Shown piece after piece: positions 1 to 12,292 of a stretch of 64,000 nt of DNA. Position 1 is the stretch's first letter; each line of letters opens with the position of its first letter. The notes under the pieces were generated by a model. That model saw only the letters and a list, made by a program, of their open reading frames with translations. It searched no databases and was not told where the DNA came from. Origin of the DNA: Panorpa germanica (Eukaryota; Arthropoda; Insecta; Mecoptera; Panorpidae); NCBI GenBank assembly GCA_963678705.1, contig OY783206.1, positions 22,641,807 to 22,705,806 of the forward strand, given 5' to 3'. The translations under genes were made by a program, and so were the position numbers.

Positions 1-540
1 ATAACCTCTTTTAAGTATAAGTCACCGCCGATCTATCGTGATTTTGACTATATATGATCGTAAGAAAGCGATTTTCTTGGAAACGTGTTTAAATAAGTGT
101 GTGTACTAATTCAATTTAGTAATTGAATTAGTTTCAAGTTTCAATTTCAACTTTTATAAATCTCATAGGAATAGTGAAAAGTGTTGCCAACTTATATAAT
201 TTAAACTTGAGATGAATCCGTGAAGAACAACTTGAAAGAATTATTAAGAGTTATCCTTGAATAGGTCGATTATATGACGTTATAGATACTGCAGAGGATA
301 AAGGTAGATCGCAATAGACTTAGTAATTATAATTATGAAATACGCCTTCAATCGATTAAATGAAATTTGATATAACTTTGAAAACAATAAGTTGTTGCGT
401 TAAATTAAAATGCAAAGATAGATTGTGAGCCATAACTGAATTTATATAAAACTGCACTGTATATTGTTAAAGTTGACTATCAAAACCTCAAATATTTTTA
501 TTCAATTCGCAATACTATAAAAGTTATTAACAATTGAAAT
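1..540. other. AT-rich intergenic DNA, nothing recognised
   Basis: No ORF with family resemblance, no terminal repeats and no RNA gene that I can see. Confidence 0.5.
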
Positions 541-905
541 AGTCATTTTTGTTCTTTAATAAATGACCTTAAAAACTCATTTTTGAGGGGTCGTTTTCAT
601 GTTTTGTAAATACCCAAAAATTGACGGAGTTATAGCTATAACAAATTTTAATTTCACTTTTGCCTCATGTTTTTGATTTGCGTAATACGTCACAGAAGAA
701 ATGAGTAATCGAGATTATTTTTTCTTTTACGCAAAATTTGTGATATAATACTTCATGGGACACAAAACGCAGCTATTAGTAGTAAATGTCGTATCGCACA
801 CACACTCGTATGCGTCTCTGTTGTATAAAAGAGATGGTAAACCAGCGAATGTGAGGTATTATGAATTGAAATTCTCTATAATGTTGCATCTCTTTAATAT
901 TCCAG
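541..905 (-). repeat. Diverged MITE A-type repeat
   Basis: The stretch starts with an ACTCATTTTTGAGGGGTCG-like block, equivalent to the inner end of MITE A, and matches the repeat at 25,505-25,860 over several blocks (the AAATACCCAAAA segment, the GTAATCGAGA segment and the AGTAGTAAATG segment). It ends in the GAGATGG and CATCTCTTTAATATT-type blocks common to the family. No intact terminal repeat is visible, so this is a decayed copy. The short ORF at 755-961 lies inside it and is not a gene. Confidence 0.55.
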
Positions 906-960
906 GTAGAAAATTGTCTTGCAATTCTAGTTTCACACTTGCAAGCTTGCTTACTCGCTA

Positions 961-1757
961 ATTTCTGGGTTTATTTTGTACTTCTCATATAGAAATTATC
1001 TTGCAATGCGAGGTTCACACTTGCAAGCTTGTCACATGCTAATTTCAAGGTTTATTTCTAACTGAGATAATTAAAAAATCAAATTACCTTTTTAAATTGG
1101 TAATATCTTCAATGTTTTTGATGCTGGTTTTTAATAGAGACATTCAACGTACGCAGTTTTTAAAATATTAATTTTAGAAGACAATTTGTGTACAAAAATA
1201 ATAATTATTAATTATATTAAATGTTTGCGTAAATTTATTTAATTGTATAAATAACTATTTGCAAGTAAATTTTTTTCTATTCTTAAAAAATCTGCTTCAA
1301 ATAATAGTACGAAAATGCACGTGTAAAGAACAGAGAAATTTGACCGTAACTTTTCTTTGAATGATTTACATGTAGAAAATTGTTCGTGCAAATGCAGTAT
1401 TATATGTATAATACACTAACACTAAAATAAAATAATTCGAATTATAAAAGTGATATTAAATCTCTATGAGAAAGTTTGATCCAAGTTTAATTCCAAGGAG
1501 ATTTATAGGATGAAGAAATTAAGCCGCGAAGAAACCATCAGGATGCCGATTGCAGTAGATGGTATTAGCCTCGGGGTTGAAATGGTTTGTGGGGAAAGAG
1601 AGAGAGTGAGGGGAGAGTAGTCGAATCGCCGTGTGTGTGAAAATAATACGAGAAGAATAACGTGGTTTCGAAGAAAACTTAACCGAGCTTGGTATTGGGG
1701 AACTACTGCATTGTAAAGAGAAGTAATTTAAAATCACAATTATTTAATATATTATAA
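961..1757. other. Intergenic DNA, nothing recognised
   Basis: There is a local near-duplication around 900-1,050: the block ATTGTCTTGCAATTCTAG and its downstream CACTTGCAAGCTTG recur about 100 bp later as a variant. Otherwise nothing is identifiable. Confidence 0.4.
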
Positions 1758-2161
1758 CCCAGTAAACATTTTGGAGTCACTTTGACATCACATTGAAGAT
1801 GCGTCATGAAACAATTCAATTTGATTTCACTCGTTCAAGGGAAATGTCAGTGATATGAACTACAAATGACAAAATCACTTCACCTGGCAAATAAACCATT
1901 CAAGTGTAAGAGAGACATATATATCTTGTTTCTTTTTCTATAACATATCTCGAGTAAAATAAATATTTTCAAATGTAAAAGAGACAACAACTATATCTCC
2001 ATTTAATTGCATGATATTAGAAAGAGAAAGAATGTTCTGATAAAAAGGTTCTGACAATTTTCTTTTAATAGGTGACATCTATCTGAAATCTGAGTAAAAA
2101 CGAATTGATTTCGTGACTGGAACTTCACCTAGCTGTGCCATTTAACCGAAATGTTTACTGC
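1758..2161. mobile_element. MITE B copy (CCCAGTAAACATTT ends)
   Basis: The left end reads CCCAGTAAACATTTTGG and the right end AAATGTTTACTG, which are inverted copies of one another. The interior (ATTGAAGATGCGTC, a GTCAGTGATATGAACT block) is shared with the copy at 36,748-37,140. There is no coding capacity. AA lies on both sides, which would fit a two-base target duplication, but two bases can match by chance. Confidence 0.75.
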
Positions 2162-4400
2162 AATATATTTAAGGTGTATTTACATTGCATTGTGCTGTTT
2201 ATCTATTTTTTAATGCATGCCGCTTGACTTTTTATTTTTCCCACATTAAATAATTAGCTACTTTTCATTAATACACTATGTATATATTCTAATTAAAGTT
2301 AAGCTAATGACAGTTCTTCCTTCTTCTTCTTGTGTAAGTCTCTCTCTCTCTCTGTTCTTTTCTCCTCGTCTTAAACATTTTAAACTTCATGTCTCTTTGA
2401 CTTTCCTCTTCCCCCTTGCTTGCTTCTCCGTATCTCTACCATCCACCTCTTTCTACTTTTCGCTGATAATCCTGAACTCGTTTCCATTCTCATTTAGACA
2501 TTCTCCAGACCCTCCTCTCCATTTTTTCCAAACACCTGTTAGGTTTTACTGAACAGACTTATTGAATTTTCTTAAAGTTTGGTATGTCGTTTAGAGCTCG
2601 TAAGTTAGTTTAGTTTTTCTATTGCAGGATAAGAAAACAAATATTATTAATATACTTTAACTTTATTGATACATAAAAGTTCTACTAGAATTAGTAATTC
2701 ACATTAAGTTATAATAAGTAATTTAACCAACAATTAGTCTATTAGTTATTCAGTGTTAATAGTTTGAAGGATAGACTGTGAATGATCTTCAGTGCAATAT
2801 TTTCTTATAGGTAACTTTAGTGCGGGAGACAAAACATGTCCAGACTTGTTACATCTAGCTTTTGTTATCTAAAGTTCCAAGGGTTGATTTAAAAGATACA
2901 GGCCCACACAACTAGCTGGGAATGTTTACATAAGTCAGTTCTCATATATGAAATTAATAGACTGACTTGAATACTTAACTTATCAGTAGATAAGTGCCTT
3001 GGGAACTTAAACCTAGACGTAATACTTTGCAGGTTTATTAGGATACTCATAACATTGCAGATTTATTAGTATACTCATGTGAAAATCATACTCTTCTAGC
3101 TTTAAATATATCCAGGATATAACACACCTGTTATCCTTTTCTTCATTTCCCATTCTGATTCTTTTTTAACATAAAAAGTTACCTCGTACGTAAGAAATAT
3201 TACCTAAATGTAACCTTCCGTTACCTGTTTTATTACTGTTGAACGAAGAGCAAAAGTGCGATTTCTACAAATATCTAACTAACCACTGCATTGGACTTTG
3301 TCGGTGTGTCCTTTATCTACACAGGACATTTAATGTAATTAAAACTTCCCAGCTACTAATTAATGTCGCTCAAAAGGACGAAAATTGACTTCATTTTATT
3401 ATAACAATATAACAAAATTTATGGAACAATTAATTTATTTAATAATAATTTTATGAAGTGTATAAGCACGACAAAAGCTCTGTTAAAAGCTCAAACAGTA
3501 TGTTAGATAATAAAGCTCTTTATAGTGTTAAATCAAAGAGAATTGTATTAAACTTTAAGCTCCCTTTTTAATATGTATTGTACAATGAAATTTACATGCT
3601 TAAGGAGATCCCAGTACCACCGTAGTGTAAATAATTTTCGTAACAATATTATATTACATAATACTTTTGTCATACATATGAAAAATAATTTAAAATTTAT
3701 AGATAATATTACACTATGAATTTAAAAAAATTAGATACTCGAAATCGCTTGAGCACATTTGACAACACCGCTAGAGTTCGTAACTGAAAACGAATATTCG
3801 CGGTTACTCATACGGCAACTAACCAACAAGCGACGTTGCCAAATCTTGCATCGTATTTTGAACAGCGAAAGTAACGTATGATTGTAATGATATTTTTTAT
3901 AAAAATGTCAATTATTTTTATTAATTTTTCGAGAACATAGAATTTTTATTATTTTAATCGAAAGCTTGATGTTTTCTGAACCATATTCAATTGAAATAAT
4001 AATTTTCTCCATGCACAAGTTAATGAGTAGCACTATACTTGAAATTTCGTGAAATTTCTATTTTTTTATTAATTATTGACTATCGTTGAACAAATTTACT
4101 AAGTTTCAGTACGTTCTTCATTCTTAACTACTTCACTAGGATCTCCCTAATAAAATAAGTTTGATATATAGCAAAAAAAACTCGTACTAATATAAAAATT
4201 AACTATGCTTAATGATTTACTTCCGTCATGTTTTGGTAAAACAACTGTCCATGGCATCATGTCCACCCACCGCCACTCCTTTTACTCCCACCCTAGTGTA
4301 GTATCCCACTTCTGAATTTATAATTTAAGGTTTTCAGAATGTATTTCCGGTCCAGGGCTTTGAAATGCAATTTATTTCGGAGATTCAATTAGTAGATATG
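2162..4400. other. Intergenic DNA without recognised genes
   Basis: AT-rich sequence including a pyrimidine-rich stretch at 2,310-2,540 that keeps an 81-codon frame open. That protein is low-complexity Ser/Leu/Phe and resembles the antisense frames of the LINE tails elsewhere, so I do not call it. No TIR pair was found. Confidence 0.4.
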
Positions 4401-4407
4401 CCAGGCA

Positions 4408-4476
4408 TGGTGTCTGGTCTGCTCTCGTTGTGTTCGACAGAGCTGAGTACAGCTCAGCGACAACACCAGACACAGA
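4408..4476. other. Imperfect hairpin of about 70 nt
   Basis: TGTCTGGT near 4,411 pairs with ACCAGACA near 4,465. GTTGT pairs with ACAAC further in, and GCTGAG pairs with CTCAGC near the loop (loop TACAG). Asymmetric bulges lie on the left arm. It could be a foldback repeat or a small-RNA precursor; the sequence does not decide. Confidence 0.35.
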
Positions 4477-4808
4477 GATATTACTGCTAGCTCTTTTGAG
4501 AGATGACCGCAGACAATAACCGAAATCCACATCAAATTTTACTTGTAAATATTAGTTTAATTGTATATCTACTCTACAAACTTAAAACTTAGAATTCCAT
4601 GGTGAATAGTTAAGAATAGTCAAAAGTAGAAACTTTACTTGATAATTAGACATCTAAGGTGATTATTTGTTTTTAACATCATCAGCTCCTGAGTGAACTC
4701 AAACACAGTCGCTGAAGCTTTAATAGAGTTGAGCTATACGGAAGTGAGTTATACGGGCACAATAAATAAAACATGCAAAGTGTTATAGAGGTAGAAATGA
4801 GAAGTGGA

Positions 4809-4820
4809 GGGGGGGGGGGA
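4809..4820. repeat. Poly-G run
   Basis: A run of about ten G in a GGAGGGG-rich context, unusual in this AT-rich window. It is a possible assembly or sequencing weak point. Confidence 0.6.
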
Positions 4821-4984
4821 AGAGGATGGTGGCTTGGAAGTAGTTATTAACTTTAACTAAGACAGGATGTGTGAAGTGCCATCATGCGTCAATATAATGA
4901 ACTAAGTTTATTTCGTTTACATTTACAAATTTACATTTTCTGATTTGAATTCTTGAAGTTTATTAGTTAATAGTCAAATAAGAT

Positions 4985-4989
4985 ATATA

Positions 4990-5041
<52 letters not shown>

Positions 5042-5085
5042 AGAGTGTATGAGTGTGTGTGAGAGTGTATGAGTGTGTAAAGACA
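4985..5085. repeat. Compound microsatellite (TA)n-(TG)n-(GA/GT)n
   Basis: A long AT alternation is followed by GTGTGTGTGTGAGAGTGTATGAG-type repeats, with two copies of a GAGAGTGTATGAGTGTGT unit. Confidence 0.9.
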
Positions 5086-5809
5086 AAAATGAATCAACCA
5101 TGCAACAAAGTAAGCGTTATTATAACACTCGAGCCAGTAAACAAAACAGTACGTTAAAGAATGAGATTACTACGGCCGTCCGCCCATGGGTCGACTGATC
5201 GAATCTGCCCAAACTAAATGTGAATGAAACTGTGTTGTGAGTGAAAAAACGCACGCATATATGAGTGAAAGAAAGCACAAGGCTCGAATGAAACTAAACT
5301 GATATGAAATTGAATTTGAGCGACTCTGTTTCTAGGTCGCTTTCTTTTGCTGGTGACATCATGAGCAGAGATGTGCAGAAATACTTTTCAAAAGTATTTA
5401 AATACATACATACATACAAATACCTGAGCCAATGAGAACACCTACCTGAGAAAACAGCCATGTCGAACCGTGTTTCGTGGCGCTATAGAATTTTTAACAA
5501 TATCATAATAGGAGATTTTATTTGTGTCGTATTTTTTTTAATATTTATTTTTCAGCGCATCAACTATTGGTAGTTATTAGCACTTTAAATCAATATTACA
5601 TTTTTCCTATATACATTTTCTTATAACATATGTCCTTATTCTTCTTCCTATTTCTGCATATCGATATGACACAGGAATTGCCTTAACTATGATGTTCCCA
5701 TTTCTATCCAATCTCTTCTAAAGCTGTTCTTTTTCTTCTTCTTTCCTTTTATTTTTCCTTTTTCTATTTTCGTTTTCGAATTTTTCTTTCTTGTGATAAT
5801 TTTTTTCAA

Positions 5810-5955
5810 TATTCATTTTTTTATGGTTGCACACAATCAATTAAATCTTGTTTTATCAAACCCAGAAAATATAACTCTGGCCCGGGGATCGAACCCGAGA
5901 ACACAGTATTCAGAGTCAAGCATCAATGCTCTCCCCCAACTGTGTCGTTTTGTGC
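5810..5955 (-). mobile_element. tRNA-derived SINE (or decayed tRNA pseudogene)
   Basis: On the minus strand a polymerase III promoter is visible. An A-box-like block with AGTTGGGGGAGAGC sits at about 5,926-5,947. A B box, GGGTTCGATCCC, sits at about 5,883-5,895. Their spacing is as in a tRNA. The sequence continues past the tRNA-like part into an unrelated body and a short A-rich tail near 5,815-5,825. The expected acceptor-stem pairing is not evident, so a working tRNA gene is unlikely. Confidence 0.6.
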
Positions 5956-6199
5956 AAAAAAATGTACAGTAATGTGCCGATTTTTGAGATATGTAAAAAC
6001 AACTGAAAGAAACAGGCAAATTTTGGACTACAATTTGTATAAATCATTTTTTTTATGACATTTTCAATTTTAAACTTTATAAAATGATTTTATTACTCGA
6101 TAGATAATATAATTACCTTTCAAAAACATTTTTTTATATCCGTAGGACCTTTAAATTCAGAGAAATCGAAATTTTTTGGAAGAGTTACCTAAAATAAAA

Positions 6200-6332
6200 A
6201 TATTAATTTAAATTGGCGCTTATTTCTACAGGAGGAGAGATGGACCCCCACATGTTGATGTTTTTGTCAACAAAATTACGTGTATTACACGTCCTTAGAG
6301 TAACGGTAGTCGAAGACAAGACACCCTGTATA
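6200..6332. mobile_element. Mariner-type terminal fragment
   Basis: The end reads GACACCCTGTATAT, the inverse of the ACAGGGTGTC start typical of insect mariner-like elements. It is preceded by the GGAGGAGAGATGGACCCC block. I see no matching other end nearby. Confidence 0.4.
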
Positions 6333-6811
6333 TATTAAACTTTCCATTAGCATATTTCAATACTTCCTCACCTTTACCAGAATTCATAATTCAGGGCAAT
6401 ATTTGAATCATTCGTTTGTTAATTACATTCGTGGAAGAGGGGATGGGACTTAACGGTGGTGAGGATAACAGAGCCTAAGGAGGTGTGAGAGAAGGGGAAG
6501 AAACGGGGAGAAGTAGCGAAGGGATTTATGAATATGAAGAACACGATCTGACACAATCGAATTATCATCTTTGGTATTAATATATGCTCCAGACAATGAG
6601 CCGGTGTGGTCTCCTTTGGAATACCGATGAGATAGACCTATTCCGTGACGAATGCAGTGGCGTCGGGTAAAGTTACTCACTGGTAGATGTTATTTTCTCA
6701 AAAGTTGCTGTACTATTGAAGCTGTTTCTAATCACAGAGTTCATTAAAAGGTCCTGCACTAATTATTTTGCAAAAACCTTTTTTTTTGTAAGTTGGTTGT
6801 ACTGTATTTAA

Positions 6812-7058
6812 TTAATGCGCCAAGTTTGAGCAAGATTGGTGAATTCGTATGCTTACAACAGCTTCAGTAGTTCGTGGTGATTTCTGCATTGTGGCTTTAA
6901 TTGAGTCAAAAAGAGTACTCCGGAGTGGCAATTTTAGGTTTGAGAACGTGTTGAAGTCACACGGGATCAGATCTGGTGAATACGGTGATTTGTCGATGGT
7001 ATTTAGTGTATGTAAGTGCTTAACTAGTGTTTTGTTACTTATCAAAGTCTTACGTATA
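6812..7058 (-). pseudogene. Mariner transposase C-terminal relic
   Basis: The minus-strand frame contains PYSPDLIPCDFNTF, the mariner catalytic block YSPDLxPCDFxLF with the last two aspartates. It is followed by KLPLRSTLFDSIKATMQKSP, matching the KLPLRGxRFxSIE region of the family. Only about 80 codons remain, with no N-terminal half. Its 5' side is interrupted or flanked by the mariner-type MITE at 7,061. Family membership is secure, clade is not. The plus-strand ORF at 6,849-7,148 is its shadow. Confidence 0.8.
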
Positions 7059-7060
7059 TA

Positions 7061-7650
7061 CATGGTGTCTCAGAAGTCGACGCCAAGCCGGAAGTGGGTG
7101 ATAGGCCAAGTCATAACAGTTATCAGAAAAATATTTAAAAAAATCTAAGTTAAATATTTTAAAAATTATTGGCATTTAAAAAAATTGAGAAAATCTGCAC
7201 CCTGTAACAGTCTTTTCACTCCTGTTGGTACAAATCTTGACTTTTTTCCAACCAAATATTCAAGATTAATTTTTTGCCCAACTTTGAGTGACTGTACTGA
7301 AAATGAACTATGCGAGTTTAGCAAATTACATTAAAAGTTGGCGCAATTAATAAGGATTCCAAAATGGTATGACACTTGCTAGAATAATTCTTAAATTTTG
7401 CAGAATTTCTTCTAATGCAAAGTGACCCAGTTTTGAACAAATTTTTTTACTAACATAAAAATGATTACAGTGTATCCAAAGCTTTTCTAAATGCCGAAAT
7501 TTGATGATTCTAGTTTGAGCGAGACGGAGAGAGTTGTTTTACGAAGTGTGAGCGAGACAGATAGTTTTATGGTCCGATGAGTGGACATTCGAAGTGTCGA
7601 CTTGACCTATTACCCACTTCCGGCTTGATGTCGACTTCTAGAACATCCTG
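7061..7650. mobile_element. Mariner-type MITE with about 50-bp TIRs
   Basis: The left end CATGGTGTCTCAGAAGTCG runs on through CCGGAAGTGGGTGATAGG. The right end, inverted, reads CAGGATGTTCTAGAAGTCG and then CCGGAAGTGGGTAATAGG. TA lies on both sides (7,059-7,060 and 7,651-7,652), as expected for Tc1/mariner. No transposase frame lies inside. It abuts the mariner relic at 6,812-7,058, so it probably inserted into that copy. Confidence 0.8.
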
Positions 7651-8689
7651 TATAATTAGTACGATTTTGATTAAAAATTTATTTACTTCATCCCAATCAC
7701 CCCTGCCACTGGAACTTGTTTTTCCAACTTATACATTAAGATATAATTTATTTCAGTTTCAAATTCTATATAAAAGTTTCAGCACTATTCTAATTTTCCA
7801 AAATAAGGTCTTCAGAAATTTAGGGAAAAATTTGAGCATGCCAAAAGCTTCAGTAAGTTACGGTAAATGGTATACCAATTGTAATTTTCATCTAATTTAA
7901 AAAATTAGAAAGATTTTTAAATTTATATAGAAGTTTAACTGCTTTATTGACTCAGATTGTGTCATCAGAGGGTCAAATAGCATCGTAATGTGATGTATTA
8001 CATATGTCTTCCAAATTTTGAGACACAGCTTTTAAAACAAACAATGCAAATATTTCCTCCGTCTCTGATTCCGCAGATAATACAGATGCTAATCCCACGT
8101 CGTTATCCCGTCGAGATAACTGAAGGAATGAATACTGGCTGGCGAGGGGAAGGCGGTAAGGGGGAAAGTGGTACGTAAAGGCACTAGGTGGTGGGGGTGG
8201 CGTGATCGAGCAGTGTGACTCACGGAATTTATTTGATGTGCGATGTATTGCACTGTGTTTACGGGTTAGAGTGGGGGGGAAATACACAGAGTACTTGATG
8301 ACAAGGTGGGGGAAAACTTCACTCATACCATACCGGGTGGTGGGGAGAGTTGACAATGAGTTGATGAAGGCCAGAAGAGTGGGGAAGGGGTGTTTTATGA
8401 ACTGTTTTGTTGTTATGTTAGGTATTGTAGTTATGTCACTTGAATATTAATAGATAAATATTATTCTGAGAGATCTAATAAAATCTCATATTCTGTTTAT
8501 GTAAAAAGATCTATATCACACTCATGCTATTTGTTTCCTGTGTTTATCTTTAAGGATATAAATAGGATTTACCCCGTCACAAAGCGACGTTTGTTTTGTG
8601 TGTATAGTTTGAACCCAATAAAATAATTGGTAATTTTTTAATTATGTAATTTATCATTATTAAAATAATTTTTCAGATAATCTAATATG

Positions 8690-9536
8690 AAATGATAACG
8701 TTATTTACCGTTATCATAACTTTATTTATACCGGTAATTATACCGTTAGTTAAACCGTTAGTTATACCGTTATTTATATCGCTAGTTATACCGATGTTTA
8801 TACTGTTATTTAAACCGTTATCTATATTGTTATTTATACCATTATTATACGGGTATTGTACGGTTATTTATATAGTAATTTTTACTGTATTTTATAACGT
8901 TGTAGGGTTATTTATACCGTTATTTTTACCGTAATTTAAAACGTTTTAAGGTTATTTATACCGTATTTTATAACGTTGTAGGGTTATCTATACCGTTATT
9001 TTTACCGTAATTTATAATGTTTTAAGGTTATTTATACCGTATTTTATAACGTTGTAGGGTCATTTATAACGTTATTTTTACTGTAATTTATAACGTTTTA
9101 AGGTTATTTATACCGTATTTTATAACGTTGTAGGGTTATCTATACCGTTATTTTTACCGTAATTTATAACGTTTTAAGGTTATTTATATCGTATTTTATA
9201 ACGTTGTAGGGTCATTTATACCGGTATTTTTACCGTACTTTATATCGTTTTGAGGTTATTTATACCGTTATTTTTACCGTAATTTATAACGTTATTATAC
9301 CGTCAGTAAAACCGTTAGTTATACCGTATTTTATAACGTTGTAGGGTTATCTATACCGTAATTTATAACGGTAATATTTATATATATTATAATATTGTAA
9401 CGGATATATTTATATCTTTAGTAAAACCGTTAGTTATACTTTTATTTATAACGTTATTATACCATTATTTATACCGTTATTTATACCGAAATTTATAACG
9501 TTATTTATACCATTATTTATAACATTATTATATCGT

Positions 9537-9540
<4 letters not shown>
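8690..9540. repeat. Minisatellite, 76-bp higher-order unit built from about 13-bp subunits
   Basis: The core subunit is GTTATTTATACC with ACCGTTA and AACGTT variants. The block GTTGTAGGG recurs at 8,901, 8,975, 9,051, 9,127, 9,203 and 9,338. That is five copies 74 to 76 bases apart and then a larger step, so a higher-order repeat of 76 bp has grown from the short subunit. The flanks hold less ordered subunits and the array ends in an AT run. The ORF at 8,692-8,934 is simply this repeat translated. Confidence 0.92.

Positions 9541-9592
<52 letters not shown>
9540..9592. repeat. (AT)n microsatellite
   Basis: About 50 bases of uninterrupted AT alternation immediately follow the minisatellite. 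Confidence 0.95.
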
Positions 9593-9595
<3 letters not shown>

Positions 9596-9599
9596 GTAT

Positions 9600-10640
9600 A
9601 TAAGACAAGCAAATAAGACCATATAAATATATAAAATAGTTTATACTGTCGATAGACATCTAAAATAATATTTTAATCTCGTGTTCACATGGGTTCCAGC
9701 AATCCTATTGTTCATCGAGCGATGAGCTACAATTGAAAATGTTTTAATTACACTAGATGGCATACGTACTGCAGTCAATGAAGCAGAAGTTCTATGAAAT
9801 ATGTTAACAGTAGCGTACGATGAAGTTAATGGCAATAGCAAGATGGAGTAGCTTATGAAAAAGTAACAAATCAAGAACTCAGATAGTAACTTAAAGAAAC
9901 AACGGTTGCTAGAATGTGATCTCACTATTTTGAACAGCTAAGTATTGTATTTTTCAGATAATGTGTGTGTCGTTAGACTTTTTTTGAAATTTTTAAAAAG
10001 ATTTGAAGTTAGAAATCGTTAGAAATTTTTGAATAGACTTGACGGAAAAAAATTGTTCCATTTATTCGGAAAACAATTAGGAGCCTCCGTTCCTTCGTTG
10101 CCCCAGGACCTCCACACCTCTAAATCCAGCTCTGCTTCCACATAGTCTCGAACGTCTCTTTCTCTGGTTACACCTTCTGCCGATCGTTCCTTTCCTTTCT
10201 TCTCAATCTACGTTTTCCATCTCTTCATTGTCAATCTTTAAGCTATTTCTCTTATATCTTCCCTTTATCCTTTCCACACCTGCTATAGTCCTGAAAGACT
10301 TTCCACTTTGCCGTGCCTCTTAATGTGTTCTATCTTGTCCTAGTTCCATCTGCCCTATGTTACGTTACCTTCCTTCTTACGTTCAATTTATTCTACTCAC
10401 CTTTCCTTTTAGTATTTCCATCAGATAACTTTTGTTTTCCACTTTTCCCTTACACCTGTTATCGATATGCTCAGCGTTTCCTCTTCCTTGTCCTTGAAAC
10501 GTTGCAGTGTTTCTTTTCTACTTGAACATCTAAATATTCCAATTCTAATATTGTTCAAATCTTTAGCAGCATTGGATGAGCATATATTGGAATTTTCGAT
10601 ATCGTTGTTTCCCAATAATAATTAAAATGACTTTTGTATG
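9600..10640. other. Intergenic DNA, nothing firmly recognised
   Basis: The pyrimidine-rich block 10,090-10,520 resembles the antisense strand of the LINE 3' tails described elsewhere in the window, but I cannot align a diagnostic motif. No gene is supported. Confidence 0.4.
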
Positions 10641-10654
10641 AATGACGGAAAAAA

Positions 10655-10776
10655 TGGCTTTTTTAATTGTCAATATTAAAAGTTATTAAAAAATAATTGA
10701 ACATTTGAGGTTCTAGTAACGAACTTTATTAATATATAGTACACTGTTATAGAAATTAAGACGCAAGCCTATTTCC
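10655..10776 (-). repeat. MITE A end fragment
   Basis: It contains the family blocks GAACATTTGAGGTTCTAGTA, then AACTTTATTAATATATAGTA, then ATAGAAATTAAGACGCAAGCC, which is the outer end of MITE A with a decayed terminus. The other half is missing. Confidence 0.65.
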
Positions 10777-11447
10777 ATTAGTTGAAGTATTTAGCTATTC
10801 AAAATTATGAAACGTGCTCAATTCTTTACCATTTTGATTTATCCAGAAATTCGGCACTAATTCCGAACAAATATTTCATATTATTAGCTCAAATAATTTG
10901 TTTAATTTGTGATGCCTACGCCACTGTGCTGGTTTCTACAATGAAGATAGTAACATACACATCGATATGTGACATTATAGGATGTCAGAGACAATATTCC
11001 AAATTTGTATAAAGCCAGATGTACAATAGGCATAACGTTTTCCAACCAACTTTGATATTGCTTTTCCTTAATAATCAAATTTATAAATCCATGATAAACT
11101 TTAGGATAGTAGAGTCAAGAATAGACTGAATTAAAGAATGATAACTAGACATTTCAAAAAAGGTTAACTCGAATGAAAATGTTACAGTGTAAGTCAGACT
11201 TTGAGTTATACAAAGTCCATGAATGAGAACTCAATTCTCTGGTCTGACTCAACTCACTGCTGATTGTTAAATGGCTTTTATTTAAATATTAAACCAAACC
11301 AGAGACAATTCAGAAAAAAAGATATAGAAGTGATTCAGAGGGACGAGTGGAAATTGTTTTTAGAAAAAACATGGAGCATATCGGGATAATTGGAATACCT
11401 GGTGGGGATACAGTCTGGATGAAAGAATACCGGTAAATTGCGTTGTA

Positions 11448-11985
11448 CTACATATTGATAAAGTTGGCCAGAGGAACTTAAATGTCCAATTATTTTTTAA
11501 CAATTCCTTATATTTTAGGAGATATTAACAATTGAAAAATGTATTCTTGTCTCTATATACAATAGAATTCAACTAACACGGTTTTTATTTAATAAAAAAT
11601 GTTGAAGGAGATATAGCAATTAAAAATTCGAATTGTAGTTTTAGCGACATAGATGTCGGCCATATTTATGACGTAACATGTCTGTACTATTAAGAGTAGG
11701 ACAGTTATGTTTTCTATGGATAACATTTCTGTGTTTAATATGCTATCTCTTTTACGCTCTGTTGCATAAAAGAGATAGAAACTTAGCGGACGTGATGTCA
11801 CATGTCTTGGAATGTTCCATAATTAAAGGGACAAAATTACTTTTGTAATTGTTAATATCTCCTAATATATAAGGAGTTATTAAAAAGAAATTTTGACATT
11901 TGAGGTTCTGGTAGCCAACTTTATCAATATATACAGTTTTATAGTACAGTTTTATAGGAATTAAGACATAGGACACAAGCCCATT
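11448..11985. mobile_element. MITE A copy with rearranged left half
   Basis: The right end reads GGACACAAGCCCATT, the family TIR. The interior from 11,590 matches the reverse-oriented copies at 44,384 and 48,485 (a GCTATCTCTTTTACGCTCTG block and a GAGGTTCTGGTAGCC block). The first 100 bases (ATTGATAAAGTTGG) are the same outer block in the opposite direction, so the copy is a partial foldback. Confidence 0.7.
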
Positions 11986-12292
11986 TTAATGTCTTGTCTC
12001 ACTGTCCTTCGTTTGTAATACACCACGGTGCATCTACAATCATGCGTAACGTTTTAGATTGAAATCTTTGTAAGATCTCCATGTTTGAGTTAGCTGATGT
12101 ACCCCATAAGTCCATATTACTTTAAGTATGTATTTATATACTATATATATATTAATAATATGTTTTCTATCTGGGAATTCTGCATCGGATATTCTGGGAA
12201 ATATCCTAATTATTGATATATACTTCACGTGATATTTCTATAGCTTCTATTCCTACAAAATGAAATCAAATATAAAGAAGTCAACCCACAAT

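Noticed and set aside
5875-5955. Functional tRNA gene
   Set aside because: Polymerase III boxes are present, but acceptor-stem and anticodon-stem pairing is not evident and a SINE-like body and tail follow.
8692-8934. 80-codon ORF of Ile/Leu/Val repeats, membrane-protein-like
   Set aside because: It is the minisatellite read as protein.
8690-9540. CRISPR-like array
   Set aside because: The units are contiguous tandem repeats without unique spacers, in a eukaryotic genome.
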